Assembly (NCBI GenBank): GCA_030066795.1
Contig: JASJAW010000023.1
Coordinates: forward strand, 61,991-125,990
Source: Dinoroseobacter sp.
GTDB lineage: Bacteria > Pseudomonadota > Alphaproteobacteria > Rhodobacterales > Rhodobacteraceae
Direction of reading: 5' to 3'
DNA: 64,000 bases
Numbering within the stretch: position 1 is the stretch's first letter; every line of letters starts with the position of its first letter. The notes under the pieces were generated by a model. It was not told where the DNA came from and ran no database searches. It saw only the letters and a program-made list of their open reading frames with translations. A program made the translations under genes and the position numbers. Of the stretch, positions 1 through 8,416 are shown piece by piece.

Positions 1-1
1 T

Positions 2-412
2 ATGCAGAAGCAGGGGATTGAACGGCGGGTTCATACGGCGGGCAAGGACAAGAGCATGCTCGACCCTTTCCGCCCGGAACGCGCCGAGGATGTGGAACGG
101 CTCAAGGGACTGCAGGCGCAACTGCATGAGACCTTCAAAGCCCAGATCACAAGCCGCCGTGGCGCCAAGCTGCCCGAAGACCAGGACCTCTTCACCGGGG
201 AAGTCTGGATCGGGCAACGCGCCATTGATGTCGGTCTCGCCGATGGTGTCGGGCATGTCGTTCCGGTCATGAAAGAAAAGTTTGGCGACAAGGTGAAGTT
301 TCGCCCCTACGGCCAAAAGCGCAGCGTGTTCAGCCGCCTCGGCCTCCGCGCGATGGAGAACGCTCTGAGCACGGTAGAGGAGCGGAGCCTTTGGGCCCGT
401 TACGGGCTCTGA
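2..412 (+). CDS. S49 family serine peptidase (SppA/SohB type), C-terminal part
   Basis: The reading frame is already open at the window edge, so the true start and the catalytic serine lie upstream. The visible 136 residues match the C-terminal end of bacterial S49 peptidases: an 'ERRVHTAG' strand, a 'KSMLDPFRP' segment, then 'FTGEVWIGQRAIDVGLADG', the typical motif near the end of the peptidase fold where the product 'invents' its last helix. Known members are membrane-associated proteases that degrade signal peptides or membrane proteins. The stop overlaps the start of the next gene (TGATG), so the two are probably cotranscribed. The family assignment is fairly sure. Which subfamily it is cannot be judged without the N-terminus. 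Confidence 0.85.
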   Translation: MQKQGIERRVHTAGKDKSMLDPFRPERAEDVERLKGLQAQLHETFKAQITSRRGAKLPEDQDLFTGEVWIGQRAIDVGLADGVGHVVPVMKEKFGDKVKFRPYGQKRSVFSRLGLRAMENALSTVEERSLWARYGL

Positions 413-588
413 TGATCCTCAAGATCGTGATGCTGTTTCTCGTGTTCATGGCCGTACTGGCCATGTTCGGGAAACTGCGGGTGCCCGGTATCGGTAAAGT
501 TGGGCTGAAGAAGCCAAAGAAGTGCAAGTCTTGCGGTCGCTACCTGTTCTCAGACGACCCTTGTAGCTGCAAGAGCCGTAAAGGGTAG
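412..588 (+). CDS. small membrane-anchored zinc-ribbon-like protein
   Basis: This is a 58-residue protein. The ATG at 412 is chosen because it overlaps the upstream stop codon and begins directly with a hydrophobic helix (about residues 1-22). A longer frame from 391 would lie inside the previous gene. After a basic linker rich in Lys comes a Cys cluster, 'CKSCGRYLFSDDPCSC', giving a CxxC and a CxC pair that could hold one metal ion. The function is unknown. I infer a single-pass inner-membrane protein with a cytoplasmic metal-binding tail. The next gene begins 3 bp later, so it sits in an operon with the S49 peptidase and the Na+/Ca2+ antiporter. Confidence 0.7.
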   Translation: MILKIVMLFLVFMAVLAMFGKLRVPGIGKVGLKKPKKCKSCGRYLFSDDPCSCKSRKG

Positions 589-591
589 GCA

Positions 592-1545
592 ATGGATTTT
601 GTCTTTGCAGCCCTTGGCCTTGTCATTCTGGTGCTGGCCGGAGACAGCCTTGTGAAAGGCGCGGTGAACCTTGCTCTTAGGGTTGGGATTCCCGCACTGA
701 TCGTTTCGCTGACCATTGTTGCTTTCGGCACGTCGGCGCCTGAGCTTTTGGTTTCCATCGCAGCGATTGAAGACGGGGCACCGGGGCTCGCATTGGGGAA
801 TGTCGTTGGTTCGAACATCGCCAACATATTATTGGTGTTGGGCGTGCCGGCGATGATTGCGACGATCCACACCAATGCCAGTGATACGCGGCGCAGCTTC
901 ACTCAGATGATCGCCGCGACTGCGTTGTTCATTGTCATTTGTTTTCTGGGCCCGATCACCTGGATACACGGAACGGTCTTGCTTGCTGCCCTCGCGTGGA
1001 TGCTTTCTGACGCCTTCCGTCAGGCGCGCGCGCACCGCGCTGCGGTAAACGGTCAAGCGGCGAAGGAAGAGGAGGAGCCAGAAGGCGCTGACCCGGATAT
1101 GCCCTGGTGGAAGATCATTGTGTTTCTGGCACTTGGTTTGATCGGTCTGCCTCTTGGTGCAGATTTGCTGGTGGACAGTGCTGTGAACATCGCCCGCGCT
1201 TTCGGAATTTCGGAGGAGGTGATTGGGCTAACGCTGGTTGCCTTTGGAACCTCGCTGCCCGAGCTGGCAACTGTGGTCATGGCAGCGATCCGGGGGCAAG
1301 CGGATGTGGCGCTTGGCAATGTCATCGGTTCGAATATGTTCAACCTGTTGGCGATCATTGGCGTTGCCAGTTTTGTCGGGCCAATCCCGGTCGCGGATGA
1401 ATTCCTTTACTTGGACCTGTGGGTGATGGCGGCCGTGTCTGTCCTGCTTTTGCCCTTTGCATTCCAGAAGCTCGATATCACGCGACCCGTGGGCGCGGTC
1501 TTGACGGCGTTCTACGGGGTCTATGTGGTGAGCCTTCTACACTAG
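592..1545 (+). CDS. calcium/sodium antiporter (YrbG/CaxA family)
   Basis: This 317-residue integral membrane protein has two related halves, each with the exchanger alpha-repeat. The first half has 'LTIVAFGTSAPELLVSIAA' near residue 45 and the second 'LTLVAFGTSLPELATVVMA' near residue 210. The acidic residue in 'SAPEL/SLPEL' and the 'GNVVGSN'/'GNVIGSN' motifs form the cation site in this superfamily. The two halves are joined by an acidic cytoplasmic loop (about residues 145-170, 'EEEEPEGADPD'). Family members exchange Na+ or K+ for Ca2+ across the inner membrane. The gene starts 3 bp after the zinc-ribbon protein and is followed 9 bp later by an SDR gene. The length is normal for the family and the assignment is firm. 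The physiological ion is inferred. Confidence 0.93.
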   Translation: MDFVFAALGLVILVLAGDSLVKGAVNLALRVGIPALIVSLTIVAFGTSAPELLVSIAAIEDGAPGLALGNVVGSNIANILLVLGVPAMIATIHTNASDTRRSFTQMIAATALFIVICFLGPITWIHGTVLLAALAWMLSDAFRQARAHRAAVNGQAAKEEEEPEGADPDMPWWKIIVFLALGLIGLPLGADLLVDSAVNIARAFGISEEVIGLTLVAFGTSLPELATVVMAAIRGQADVALGNVIGSNMFNLLAIIGVASFVGPIPVADEFLYLDLWVMAAVSVLLLPFAFQKLDITRPVGAVLTAFYGVYVVSLLH

Positions 1546-1554
1546 AGGTCCCTG

Positions 1555-2349
1555 ATGACAGATCCGAAGATCACAGGTGCTGCGCTGGTCACCGGTGCAG
1601 GTAAGCGGCTTGGTGCCGCGATGGCGCTGTATCTGGCCGAGCGAGGCTTCGACGTGGCGATCCACTACGCCAACTCGGCAGCCGAGGCCGACTCTGTGGC
1701 CGACAGCGTGCGGGCGCTGGGCCGCAACGCCGTCACGCTCCAGGCCGACCTTCTTGAGGACTCGGAAACCGAGTCGCTGATCGCGCGGGCGAATGCAGCA
1801 TTGGGTCAGCTATCCGTCTTGGTGAACAACGCCTCGATTTTCGAGTACGACACGATTGCGACGGCGACGCGCGAGAGTTGGGACCGCCACATGCAGTCTA
1901 ATCTGCGTGCGCCGTTCATCCTGACGCAAAGCTTCGCGTCACAGGCTCCGGAAACCCGAAGCGATCGGAACGACGAGCCGACAGCTTCAGGTCTGGTCGT
2001 TAATTTGATTGACCAGCGTGTACGTAAGCTGACACCGGAGTTCATGACCTACACCATTGCGAAGATGGGATTGTGGGCCTTCACCCAGACAGCGGCGCAA
2101 GCCCTGGCGCCGCAGGTTCGCGTCAATGCGATTGGACCTGGACCTACGTTGCGTGGTGGTCGCCAGTCGCCGGAACACTTCGCAAAACAGCGCGCGGCTA
2201 CAATTCTTGGGCGCGGGGCAGATCCGGAAAGCATTTGCGCTGCACTTGGCTATTTCCTCGACGCACCTGCCATTACTGGGCAGCTTCTATGTGTCGATGG
2301 AGGACAGCATTTGTCGTGGGAGACCCCGGATGTGCTGGGAGTAGAATAA
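1555..2349 (+). CDS. SDR oxidoreductase, pteridine reductase (PTR1/FolM)-like
   Basis: This 264-residue Rossmann-fold enzyme has the nucleotide motif TGAGKRLG at residues 13-20. The basic residue in that loop suggests NADPH, as in the TGxxxRxG of pteridine reductases. 'VNNAS' follows near residue 90. The catalytic serine of ordinary SDRs is replaced by Asp153 ('NLIDQR'), followed by Tyr166 and Lys170 (YTIAK). The spacing Asp-13-Tyr-4-Lys is that of trypanosomatid PTR1 and is also seen in bacterial FolM, which reduce dihydropteridines or dihydrofolate. I therefore infer a dihydropteridine or dihydrofolate reductase, possibly for a pterin cofactor. A general ketoreductase cannot be excluded. 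Transcription probably runs from the antiporter operon upstream (gap 9 bp). Confidence 0.85.
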   Translation: MTDPKITGAALVTGAGKRLGAAMALYLAERGFDVAIHYANSAAEADSVADSVRALGRNAVTLQADLLEDSETESLIARANAALGQLSVLVNNASIFEYDTIATATRESWDRHMQSNLRAPFILTQSFASQAPETRSDRNDEPTASGLVVNLIDQRVRKLTPEFMTYTIAKMGLWAFTQTAAQALAPQVRVNAIGPGPTLRGGRQSPEHFAKQRAATILGRGADPESICAALGYFLDAPAITGQLLCVDGGQHLSWETPDVLGVE

Positions 2350-2630
2350 ACAGCAAAAAAACGCTCAAGTGACAGGGTTCCAGGTTGACTTGTCCACCGA
2401 AATCTCGGGTTTCACAGTAGCGACTTGATTCTGTCACATTCGCGATTTTTGATGAAAGCAGTTCCTCTTAGAACAATAAAATCAAATAGTTATCATTGTG
2501 ATTAATTTCGCATCAATCTGGCGAAGCGTCGGGATTTCAACGAAAAATTCGGGCTCTGTCGAAGTTCTTCACAGAGTTATCCACAGCCCCCTAACGAGGG
2601 GTTTTCTTGTGCCTGCGAAGGCATATCCTA
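2350..2630 (+). other. AT-rich intergenic region upstream of uvrC with one perfect DnaA box
   Basis: This stretch of about 280 bp is visibly richer in A+T than its surroundings, especially 2440-2515. It has no convincing reading frame. It must hold the promoter of uvrC. At 2577-2585 it carries TTATCCACA, an exact DnaA box. TGTGATTAA at 2497-2505 is one mismatch from a box in the opposite orientation. I saw no repeated box cluster of the kind that marks a replication origin. Confidence 0.5.
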
Positions 2631-4499
2631 ATGGCCATGTCTGACACGACCCCAGCACTAAAAGGCCACGACGTGATCCAGTCCTATTTACGGACGCTCG
2701 ACGGATCTCCCGGGGTTTATCGCATGTTGGATGACCAATCCCGGGTGCTCTATGTGGGCAAGGCGCGGAACCTTAAGGCGCGGGTCTCGAACTATGCGCG
2801 CCCATCGGGTCATTCCTCACGGATCGCACGGATGATCTCGGAAACGGCGTCGATGATGTTTCTGACCACGCGGACAGAGACCGAAGCGCTGCTGCTGGAG
2901 CAAAACCTGATCAAGCAGCTCAAGCCGCGTTACAACGTGCTGCTGCGGGATGACAAGAGTTTCCCCAATATCCTTGTCGCAAAGGATCACCCCTATCCTC
3001 AGATCCGCAAGCACCGAGGGCGCAAAGCGGCGAAGGGTGCATACTATGGCCCGTTCGCGTCGGCTGGCGCGGTGAACCGGACATTAAACCAGTTGCAGAA
3101 AGTCTTCTTACTGCGAAATTGCTCGGATTCGATGTTTGAAAGTCGCACGCGGCCTTGCTTGCTTTACCAGATTAAACGCTGCTCGGGGCCTTGTGTCGGT
3201 TACATCTCGGAAGAGGATTATGCGGCTTCCGTGAAGGATGCTGAACGCTTTCTCTCCGGCAAATCGACCGATGTGCAAGAAAAGCTGGCTCAGCAGATGA
3301 TGGATGCGTCGGAAGCAATGGAATTCGAGCGTGCTGCGGCGCTGCGCGATCGCATCCGCGCGATGACGCAGGTTCAGACTGCGCAAGGGATCAATCCCCG
3401 TACAGTGCCCGAGGCAGATGTCATCGCATTGCATCAAGAGGGCGGACAGGCCTGCGTTCAGGTCTTTTTTATCCGCGCCAACCAGAACTGGGGCAATCGC
3501 GATTTCTATCCGCGCACCGGTGCAGGAGCCGACGCATCAGAGATCCTCGAAGCGTTTCTTGGTCAGTTCTACGACGACAAGGATCCACCGCGTCAGATCA
3601 TCCTCAGTGACGAGATTGAGAATGCTGACCTCATGGCAGCGGCTCTGACCGAGAGGCGCGGCCGCAAGGTAGAGCTTGTGGTTCCTCAGCGCGGGGAAAA
3701 GGCCGAACTGGTCGCAGGGGCGCTCCGCAACGCGCGCGAAAGCCTTGCCCGGCGCATGTCGGAAAGCGCGGCGCAAACCAAGTTACTTGGTGGGCTGGCG
3801 GAGGCTTTTGAGCTCGATGGTCCGCCCGCGCGTATCGAGGTCTACGACAACTCCCACATTCAGGGCACGGATGCCGTGGGCGCGATGATCGTTGCTGGTC
3901 CCGAAGGCTTCGTGAAATCTCAGTACCGCAAGTTCAATATTCGCGGCGACGAGCTGACCCCCGGTGATGATTTCGGGATGATGAAAGAGGTCCTGTCGCG
4001 TCGTTTCAAACGTCTTTTGAAGGAAGATCCGGATCGGGAGGGTGGCACATGGCCTGATCTTCTGCTGATCGACGGCGGTGCAGGGCAGGTATCCGCCGTG
4101 GCTGAGATTCTCGGCGATTTGGGGGTCGAGGACGTACCTTTCATTGGCGTGGCCAAGGGCGTGGACCGCGATGCCGGGAAGGAGGAATTCTACCGCCCCG
4201 GCGCGCGGCCGATGGCACTCCGGCACAATGACCCGGTGCTGTATTTCATTCAGCGATTGCGGGACGAAGCGCACCGCTTCGCGATTGGCACCCACCGTGC
4301 GAAACGGTCAAAGTCGGTCTCCCGCACGCCGCTTGACGATATCCCTGGCGTTGGCGCGACGCGTAAGCGGGCGCTTCTGGCGCATTTCGGCTCTGCCAAG
4401 GCGGTCAGTCGCGCAAACCTTGCCGACCTTAAGGCAGTCGACGGCGTCTCCGAGGCTATGGCGCAGACAATCTACGACTTCTTTCACGAAGCGGGCTGA
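2631..4499 (+). CDS. uvrC: excinuclease ABC subunit C
   Basis: UvrC makes both incisions in nucleotide excision repair after UvrA/UvrB find the lesion. The 622-residue protein has the full set of domains: an N-terminal GIY-YIG nuclease ('[20 protein letters not shown]', 3' incision), a cysteine cluster ('[17 protein letters not shown]'), a UVR motif that binds UvrB around residues 200-235, an RNase H-like 5' nuclease ('[20 protein letters not shown]'), and C-terminal helix-hairpin-helix repeats ('[17 protein letters not shown]'). The ATG at 2631 is preceded by GAAGG at a good distance. An in-frame ATG at 2637 is nearly equivalent. The gene stands alone, with an AT-rich leader upstream and 120 bp downstream before the next gene. 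Confidence 0.97.
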   Translation: MAMSDTTPALKGHDVIQSYLRTLDGSPGVYRMLDDQSRVLYVGKARNLKARVSNYARPSGHSSRIARMISETASMMFLTTRTETEALLLEQNLIKQLKPRYNVLLRDDKSFPNILVAKDHPYPQIRKHRGRKAAKGAYYGPFASAGAVNRTLNQLQKVFLLRNCSDSMFESRTRPCLLYQIKRCSGPCVGYISEEDYAASVKDAERFLSGKSTDVQEKLAQQMMDASEAMEFERAAALRDRIRAMTQVQTAQGINPRTVPEADVIALHQEGGQACVQVFFIRANQNWGNRDFYPRTGAGADASEILEAFLGQFYDDKDPPRQIILSDEIENADLMAAALTERRGRKVELVVPQRGEKAELVAGALRNARESLARRMSESAAQTKLLGGLAEAFELDGPPARIEVYDNSHIQGTDAVGAMIVAGPEGFVKSQYRKFNIRGDELTPGDDFGMMKEVLSRRFKRLLKEDPDREGGTWPDLLLIDGGAGQVSAVAEILGDLGVEDVPFIGVAKGVDRDAGKEEFYRPGARPMALRHNDPVLYFIQRLRDEAHRFAIGTHRAKRSKSVSRTPLDDIPGVGATRKRALLAHFGSAKAVSRANLADLKAVDGVSEAMAQTIYDFFHEAG

Positions 4500-4621
4500 C
4501 GCAGCGTCGTTTTCATCAAACTGCTTGCAAATGCGCGTCGCATGCCCGACCTGCTACAGGTGCCTCGCTTGTCCGTATCAAGCGAAAGACGGCACTTGTT
4601 ACCCACCAATGGGAGAAAGCC

Positions 4622-5746
4622 ATGCACCTACCTGCCATCACCGGACATGGCGTGTTCACACCGTCGCAGGTCATCACCAATGAAGAGCTTGTGGTCGCCT
4701 TCAACGCCTATGCTGATCGTTGGAACGCCGATAATGCAGAAGCCATCGCGGCTGGAGAGATCGAGGCAAAAGCGCATTCTTCGAGCGAGTTCATTACTGC
4801 CGCATCGGGGATCGAACAACGTTTTGTGCTCGACAAGAGCGGGATTCTGGATCCGGAGGTGATGCATCCGTGGCTACGCGAACGCAGCGATGACGAGCCC
4901 GGCCAGATGGCGGAAATGGCGCTAGATGCGTGCGGAAAAGCGCTTGAGATGGCCGGGGTTGCGGCTTCGGACGTTGATCTGGTGATCTGCGCTGCATCAA
5001 ATCACGAACGCGCCTATCCGGCGATCGCCGTCGAGATCCAGCAACTGCTCGGGGCAGGCGGCTTTGCCTTCGACATGAACGTGGCCTGCTCGTCAGCGAC
5101 GTTTGGCATTCAGGCGGCTGCAGACATGGTGCGCTCAGGCTCGGTAAAGCGAGCGCTTGTTGTTAATCCCGAGATTTGCTCGGCTCATCTGGAATGGCGC
5201 GACCGGGATTGCCACTTCATTTTCGGTGATGTTTGCACGGCGGTTCTGATCGAACGTGATGATCTCGCGAAGGGCGCGAAATTCATCATCCGCTCCACTC
5301 GGTGTGCGACGCAGTTTTCCAACAACATCCGAAACAACAATGGCTTTCTGCGCCGCACACGCGAAGGCCATATGGAAGACCGCCGGGACATGCAGTTCAT
5401 GCAGAACGGGCGCAAAGTTTTCAAAGAAGTGCTTCCGATGGTGTCAAAGCACATTGCGGACCATATGGCCGACGACGGCATCAATGCGGAAGCCTTACGT
5501 CGCCTCTGGCTGCATCAGGCCAACAAAACGATGAACGATTTCATCGGAAAGAAGGTGTACGGCCGGACACCCGAACCGGGTGAGCAACCAAATATTCTGC
5601 AGGATTACGCCAACACGTCTTCGGCGGGGTCCATTATTGCTTTCTCAAAATACTCCGATGATCTGCACGCCGGAGATCTTGGACTGATTTGCTCTTTCGG
5701 CGCAGGGTATTCGGTCGGATCCGTGATACTGGAACGTCGGGACTAA
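4622..5746 (+). CDS. 3-oxoacyl-ACP synthase III family protein (FabH/FabY-like)
   Basis: This 374-residue thiolase-fold condensing enzyme has a complete Cys-His-Asn triad: Cys156 in 'NVACSSATFG', His298 in 'LHQANKTMND' and Asn331 in 'NTSSAGS'. This triad is the KAS III signature, so the enzyme should condense an acyl-CoA or acyl-ACP starter with malonyl-ACP. The N-terminal part (about residues 25-80) carries an insertion compared with standard FabH, resembling the divergent FabH-like/FabY group. No other fatty-acid genes are adjacent, so its role (fatty-acid initiation or a special acyl product) is open. GGGAGAAAG precedes the ATG. A very short membrane protein gene begins 8 bp after the stop. 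Confidence 0.88.
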   Translation: MHLPAITGHGVFTPSQVITNEELVVAFNAYADRWNADNAEAIAAGEIEAKAHSSSEFITAASGIEQRFVLDKSGILDPEVMHPWLRERSDDEPGQMAEMALDACGKALEMAGVAASDVDLVICAASNHERAYPAIAVEIQQLLGAGGFAFDMNVACSSATFGIQAAADMVRSGSVKRALVVNPEICSAHLEWRDRDCHFIFGDVCTAVLIERDDLAKGAKFIIRSTRCATQFSNNIRNNNGFLRRTREGHMEDRRDMQFMQNGRKVFKEVLPMVSKHIADHMADDGINAEALRRLWLHQANKTMNDFIGKKVYGRTPEPGEQPNILQDYANTSSAGSIIAFSKYSDDLHAGDLGLICSFGAGYSVGSVILERRD

Positions 5747-5754
5747 GGGGCTCC

Positions 5755-5919
5755 GTGGGTTTGGGCGGGTCTGCCTCGGGCCGCGCTTTTGAAGACCCGC
5801 TGACATTGTTTGTCTGGGGCGGTCTGACAGTGGCCGCCATCGCACTTTGGCTCTGGGGGCGCTATGAGATCCGGCGCTATCACGACAAGCCGAAATCCGA
5901 TGAGGACGAAATCGATTGA
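5755..5919 (+). CDS. small single-pass membrane protein
   Basis: A reading frame of 54 codons starts at GTG 5755, with AAGGGG a few bases upstream. The same frame is open further upstream, but only inside the condensing-enzyme gene. The product has one hydrophobic helix ('LFVWGGLTVAAIALWLWG', residues about 17-34) followed by a charged tail ending 'KPKSDEDEID'. I do not recognise a family. The distance of 8 bp suggests cotranscription with the KAS III gene. The start codon and the reality of the gene are moderately uncertain. Confidence 0.5.
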   Translation: MGLGGSASGRAFEDPLTLFVWGGLTVAAIALWLWGRYEIRRYHDKPKSDEDEID

Positions 5920-6030
5920 TAAGTCGCTGAGTTGCGAACGACTTCCGGCTGAAAATCCCACTGTCTGCGCGGTCCTCGGCATTTCCGTTCGTGGTTTTTC
6001 CAGTGTGGGGCAAAAAGTTTTCCTAGACTT

Positions 6031-6065
6031 CTGACATGGCGTCAGACTTACTGACATCATGTCAG
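6031..6065. promoter_or_regulatory. tandem palindromic operators overlapping a tetR-type start codon
   Basis: Two copies of the same dyad lie side by side. CTGACATGGCGTCAG (6031-6045) has 5-bp arms. CTGACATCATGTCAG (6051-6065) has perfect 7-bp arms around one central base. Their centres are 20 bp apart, about two helical turns, so two dimers could bind on one face. The second copy covers the ATG at 6059. I infer autoregulation by the TetR-type protein encoded directly downstream. Confidence 0.65.
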
Positions 6066-6745
6066 AAAAGTCTGATCCGGATCCCGCTGACGTGCCTTTG
6101 TCCCGCAACCTCCCGCCGAGCAAGGCTGCGTTGACACGCTCTGCAATTCTTGACGCAGGGCGACAGTTTCTTGAAACGCGCCCGTTTCGCGATCTCACTG
6201 TTGGAAACCTGATGGCAGGCACGGAGTACAGCCGACCCACCTTCTATCTCTACTTCAACGACCTGCACGGTCTGATGGAAACGCTCCTTGAGGAAGTAAA
6301 AGGCGGCATCATCGAGGGGGCCCGCGCATGGCTGCTCGACGAGGCTGATGCAGTGTCGGGTCTGCAAGACAGTCTGCGCGCGCTCGTAGATGTGGGGTAC
6401 GAGCATGGTGCCATCCTCAACGCTGTCGCCGATGCGGCGCCAAGCGATGCACGACTGGAGCATGTCTGGGAGACTTTTTTGGCTTCGTTTGACGAGGTGG
6501 TTTCCGCGCGTATTGCACAGGATCAGATCAAGGGGATAACGCCTGAGTTCGACCCTTTGCCGGTGGCCCGTGCCCTGAACAGGATGGATGCTGGGGTGCT
6601 GATCCATGCATTCGGTGGCCGTCAAAAAGCGAATAAGGAGGATGTCCTGTCTGGGATTATGCGGGTCTGGATTTCGACCCTCTACCCATTCGATGCGACC
6701 GCCGCGATCGCGCGGGGGCAAAATGACCAAGCAAAGAGAGATTAA
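6059..6745 (+). CDS. TetR/AcrR family transcriptional regulator
   Basis: This 228-residue protein has an N-terminal TetR helix-turn-helix (about residues 22-70): 'RSAILDAGRQFLETRPFRDL', then 'TVGNLMAGTEYSRPTFYLYF', the usual recognition helix and following 'YFxD' turn. The recognition helix 'SRPTFYLYF' is like that of EthR-type regulators. The C-terminal ligand domain is all-helical and not diagnostic. The chosen ATG lies inside the second of two CTGAC dyads, which are probably its own operators. An exported DUF1254-type protein gene follows on the same strand 58 bp later and is a likely co-regulated target. The ligand is unknown. Confidence 0.9.
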   Translation: MSEKSDPDPADVPLSRNLPPSKAALTRSAILDAGRQFLETRPFRDLTVGNLMAGTEYSRPTFYLYFNDLHGLMETLLEEVKGGIIEGARAWLLDEADAVSGLQDSLRALVDVGYEHGAILNAVADAAPSDARLEHVWETFLASFDEVVSARIAQDQIKGITPEFDPLPVARALNRMDAGVLIHAFGGRQKANKEDVLSGIMRVWISTLYPFDATAAIARGQNDQAKRD

Positions 6746-6803
6746 GCTGGAGTGACGAAATACTCCGAAGATTTTTTCCCAAGATTTACAAGGAGGAAAG
6801 CTA

Positions 6804-8372
6804 ATGAATTTCGCAAGATCGTTGGGCCTGGCGCCACTGGTCGCCGCATGTGTCGGAGTGGTCGCGATGTCGCCAGTTTCGGCGCAAGAAGTGCCGACCA
6901 TGGAGATGACGACACCGATCCCTGAAGGTGTCACCACGCCCGACAACCTTCAAACCCGTGTCGGAGAATTAAACTTTTTCGACGGGGTGCCGGATGTGGA
7001 ATCCGCGCAGAAGGTCTACAATCTTCTGGACTTCACTCACGCCTATCAGGCGGTCCTCGACGGGACCAAGATCGCGTCAATGGAAGCGATGCGGAAAGGT
7101 CTACTTGAGTTCGGCCCGGCCAACACAACCGCGCTGCTGTTTGAGGGGCTGATGGACTCTACAGCGTTGTTCCTGACGGCGAACACCACCAGTGTCTATA
7201 TGACCTCGTGGCTCGAACTGGGCGACGAACCTATGGTGATAGAGACACCACCGAATGTTCTTGGCCTGATCAACGATGCGTGGTTTCGCTACGTAGGTGA
7301 CTTCGGCAATCTCGGCCCCGACGAAGGACAGGGCGGCAAGTTCCTGATCCTGCCTCCGGGCTATGAAGGCGAAGTTCCCGAAGGCTACTTCGTTTTCCCG
7401 ACAAATACCTACGGAAACTGGGTGCTGTGGCGCGGCTATCAGGAGAATGGCTCGACCGAGAAAGCCGTAACCCAGACCAAGGACATGTTCCGGATGTATC
7501 CGCTGTCTCAGGCCGACAATCCGCCGGAAATGACCTTCGTCAACGTCTCGGGCAAGGAGTTCAACACGATCCATCGTATGGACGTGGAAATTTTCAACGA
7601 GATCAACGCGGCGATCCAGCGGGAACCGCTGATGGGCGAGCGGCCCGAACTGCTTGGCCATCTTGCAGCCATTGGCATTGTGAAAGGGCAGGAGTTTGCT
7701 CCGGACAGCCGGATGCAACCGATCCTTGAGGCCGCGGCGGCAGCCGGTGCCGTTACGGTCAAGACGATCATCTCCAAGCCTCGCGACGAACGCTTCTACT
7801 GGTATCCGGGTGAGAGCTACTGGCAGACAGCTTTTCCGGGCGGGGCTTATACATGGGAGCTTGATGGCGTGACGCTGCACGACATCCGCGCAGCTTTCCA
7901 TTTCTACGCGACGGGTGTCACACCTGCCATGGCGCTCAAGGCTGTGGGCAAGGGATCGCAATACGCGTTCACCTACCGCGACTCGAATGGAAACCCGCTG
8001 GATGGTGCAAAGACCTATAAGGTGAATGTCCCGGCCAACGTGCCCGCCGAGGATTTCTGGTCCTTCACGCTCTACGACAACCAAACCCGCTCGATGCTTC
8101 AGACGGATGCGCAATTTCCAGCCATCGGGAGCAACGATACCGGCGTGGTGCAAAACGAGGATGGATCGTATGACATCTACTTTGCGCCTGTTGCGCCCGA
8201 GGGCAAAGAAAGCAACTGGGTTCAGACGGTCCCCGGCAAAGGCTGGAATACGATCCTTCGTCTTTATGGTCCCTTGGAGCCCTGGTTCGACCAGACCTGG
8301 CGTCCGGGTGAGATTGAGTTGATTAGTTTTGCATCAAGTGGTGAGGAGTGCGTGTGCGGCCAACAGAATTAG
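6804..8372 (+). CDS. exported DUF1254/DUF1214 domain protein
   Basis: This is a 522-residue protein with a clear signal peptide (hydrophobic 'LAPLVAACVGVVAMS', cleavage after 'SAQ', about residue 28). The mature part matches the DUF1254 (roughly residues 60-190) plus DUF1214 (roughly 380-500) architecture. This family is widespread and uncharacterised, and predicted to act in the periplasm. The C-terminus ends with 'GEECVCGQQN', holding two cysteines. AAGGAGG stands directly before the ATG, a strong ribosome site. The gene follows a TetR-type regulator and is closed by a hairpin shared with recR. No enzymatic function can be claimed. Confidence 0.85.
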   Translation: MNFARSLGLAPLVAACVGVVAMSPVSAQEVPTMEMTTPIPEGVTTPDNLQTRVGELNFFDGVPDVESAQKVYNLLDFTHAYQAVLDGTKIASMEAMRKGLLEFGPANTTALLFEGLMDSTALFLTANTTSVYMTSWLELGDEPMVIETPPNVLGLINDAWFRYVGDFGNLGPDEGQGGKFLILPPGYEGEVPEGYFVFPTNTYGNWVLWRGYQENGSTEKAVTQTKDMFRMYPLSQADNPPEMTFVNVSGKEFNTIHRMDVEIFNEINAAIQREPLMGERPELLGHLAAIGIVKGQEFAPDSRMQPILEAAAAAGAVTVKTIISKPRDERFYWYPGESYWQTAFPGGAYTWELDGVTLHDIRAAFHFYATGVTPAMALKAVGKGSQYAFTYRDSNGNPLDGAKTYKVNVPANVPAEDFWSFTLYDNQTRSMLQTDAQFPAIGSNDTGVVQNEDGSYDIYFAPVAPEGKESNWVQTVPGKGWNTILRLYGPLEPWFDQTWRPGEIELISFASSGEECVCGQQN

Positions 8373-8386
8373 GCCTACGGTCAGGC

Positions 8387-8416
8387 TCTGAGCGGCGCGC
8401 AAACGCGCTGCTCAGA
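8387..8416. terminator. probable bidirectional terminator hairpin between convergent genes
   Basis: TCTGAGCGGCGCG (8387-8399) pairs with CGCGCTGCTCAGA (8404-8416) through 13 positions including one G-U wobble, with a 4-base loop. It lies just after the DUF1254 gene and overlaps the last bases of recR from the opposite strand. A long T-run is absent, so efficiency is uncertain. Confidence 0.55.

Noticed and set aside
2350..2630. Possible chromosomal replication origin
   Set aside because: Only one exact and one imperfect DnaA box, no typical origin neighbours (dnaA, hemE, parA, gidA) in view. Kept only as a single-box finding.
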